DNA from: CAZGSN01 sp964371655
GTDB lineage: Bacteria > Desulfobacterota > Binatia > HRBIN30
Reading direction: 5' to 3'
NCBI GenBank assembly: GCA_964371655.1
Contig: CAYJOD010000001.1
Span: 1-64,000 of the forward strand
Length of the DNA stretch: 64,000 nt
This document shows positions 63,348 through 64,000 of the stretch, piece by piece (within the stretch, counting starts at the first letter, position 1; every line of letters begins with the position of its first letter). The position numbers and the translations under genes were made by a program. Below the pieces are notes generated by a model. The model did no database searches. It had not been told where the DNA came from and was given only the letters and a program-made list of their open reading frames with translations.

Positions 63348-64000
63348 GTGAGCAAGATCATTGCGATCGCCAACCAGAAGGGCGGCGTCGCTAAGACCAC
63401 AACCTGTTTGAACCTCGGTCACGCTCTCTCTGAGCGCGGCCAGAGAGTTCTGCTTTGCGATCTCGATCCTCAGAGCAGTCTTACCATCAGTCTCGGCTTC
63501 GACGTGCGCGAGCTAACGTCGACGATCTACGACGTGCTGCTCGACACCAAGCCGCGCATTACGATCACTGACATCATCCGGCCGACGAAGATGAAGAACG
63601 TCGAGGTCGCGCCGGCGTCGATCGATCTTTCGAAGGCCGAGCTGGAGTTATTCTCGGAGATGAATCGCGAGCGGGCGCTCAAGGATGCGCTGAAGCCGGT
63701 GCTCGGATCGTATGATTACATTTTGATCGACTGTCCCCCATCGTTGGGCTTGCTCACCACGAACGCGCTGGCCGCGGCCGACTCAGTCTTGATTCCATTG
63801 CAGAGCGACTATCTCGCCATGCGCGGTGCCGAGTTGCTTCTCACGACGATCGAGAAGGTTCGCTACAAGCTGAATCCGAAGCTCTCTCTGCTGGGTGTGC
63901 TGGTCACCATGCACGACGGCCGCACCAGCCACTCGAAGGACGTGCTGCACGAGGTACGCGCGGCCTTCGGTGATCAGACGTTCAAGTCGGTGATCAGGTA
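63348..64000 (+). CDS. parA: ParA-family partition ATPase (partial, runs off the window)
   Basis: 217 codons present. Deviant Walker A IANQKGGVAKTTT (residues 8-19, lysine pair at 11 and 16), DLDPQSSLTISLG (A' motif), ILIDCPPSLGLLTTNAL (Walker B) and LIPLQSDYLAMRGAELLL. I start at GTG 63348 to match VSKIIAIANQKGG; an in-frame ATG at 63315 is also possible. It segregates DNA with a ParB partner not seen here. Because it follows the island module and faces away from it, it may serve the element rather than the chromosome. Confidence 0.9.
   Translation, partial: MSKIIAIANQKGGVAKTTTCLNLGHALSERGQRVLLCDLDPQSSLTISLGFDVRELTSTIYDVLLDTKPRITITDIIRPTKMKNVEVAPASIDLSKAELELFSEMNRERALKDALKPVLGSYDYILIDCPPSLGLLTTNALAAADSVLIPLQSDYLAMRGAELLLTTIEKVRYKLNPKLSLLGVLVTMHDGRTSHSKDVLHEVRAAFGDQTFKSVIR

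Larger units (their letters stand above)
60640..64000. mobile_element. Second integrated element at tRNA-Met, right end outside the window
   Basis: Starts in the 3' half of tRNA-Met (exact core unknown) and contains integrase, excisionase, a toxin-antitoxin pair and parA. The distal att repeat of the tRNA-Met 3' half should lie beyond position 64000. Confidence 0.75.

Overview
The window is GC-rich bacterial DNA. It combines ordinary housekeeping genes (cysS, acs, apaG, pyrE, glpX, parE/gyrB-type, moeB-type) with many long secreted proteins that carry dockerin-like calcium-binding repeats (pattern CxGDxNxDGxVxLGExQxCxNxFLG), Thr/Pro-rich linkers, ELWxxDGT repeats, Cys-rich repeats and a MYXO-CTERM-like tail. 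From family knowledge this mix fits an uncultured deltaproteobacterial-type lineage, most like Candidatus Binatota or relatives. That placement is an inference, because no rRNA gene is present. Intergenic DNA is unusually rich in dispersed repeats and hairpin elements, and several families recur in both orientations.

Layout. 0-9 kb: a large DUF1566 exoprotein, an outer-membrane barrel, TrpB2, a frameshifted secreted Cys-rich protein and an FAD oxidoreductase. 9-14.4 kb: cysS, acs, apaG and a urate-hydroxylase-like membrane protein. 14.7-17.7 kb: a decayed chromate-resistance cassette with an intact chrA and yncE-like gene among fragments of chrB, a DUF1080-type protein and an RND pump. 18-21 kb: a lipoprotein cytochrome c, a LON-N protein and a rhodanese-MoeB fusion. 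21.5-25.5 kb: two secreted beta-helix type proteins. 25.8-30.6 kb: a GyrB/ParE subunit, then a SucCD-like CoA ligase with a small ferredoxin. 31.5-41.1 kb: an ELWxxDGT protein, a 1170-residue Cys-rich protein and a glycosidase-like exoenzyme. 41.4-52.5 kb: PPIase, HupE/UreJ, another Cys-rich exoprotein, isochorismatase-like hydrolase, a MYXO-CTERM propeller protein, pyrE, an M16 peptidase, an orphan Hint-like protein, glpX and a YedK/HMCES protein.

52.6-64 kb is accessory DNA. A tRNA-Arg(ACG) gene on the minus strand and a tRNA-Met(CAT) gene on the plus strand lie about 375 bp apart. Each has a tyrosine integrase whose C-terminus reads antisense through the tRNA. The two integrases point toward each other, so two separate elements abut. 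The left element is closed by a 46-bp exact direct repeat of the tRNA-Arg 3' half (52618-52663 and 60164-60209), which defines a 7.5-kb island. It carries its own DUF3987-like replication-type protein, excisionase and regulators, plus a minus-strand cluster of unrecognised proteins (zinc ribbon plus nucleotide-hydrolase/TIR-like fold, DUF6941-like) that may be a defence cargo. The right element carries a paralogous integrase and excisionase, a RelE/HigB-like toxin with its antitoxin behind a palindromic operator, and a ParA that runs off the window.

The observations most worth a second look are the paired tRNA islands with their cargo, a MITE-like family with matching terminal inverted repeats and 8-9 bp target duplications (9038-9163 and 34798-35018), the orphan Hint-like protein, and the SucCD-ferredoxin operon.
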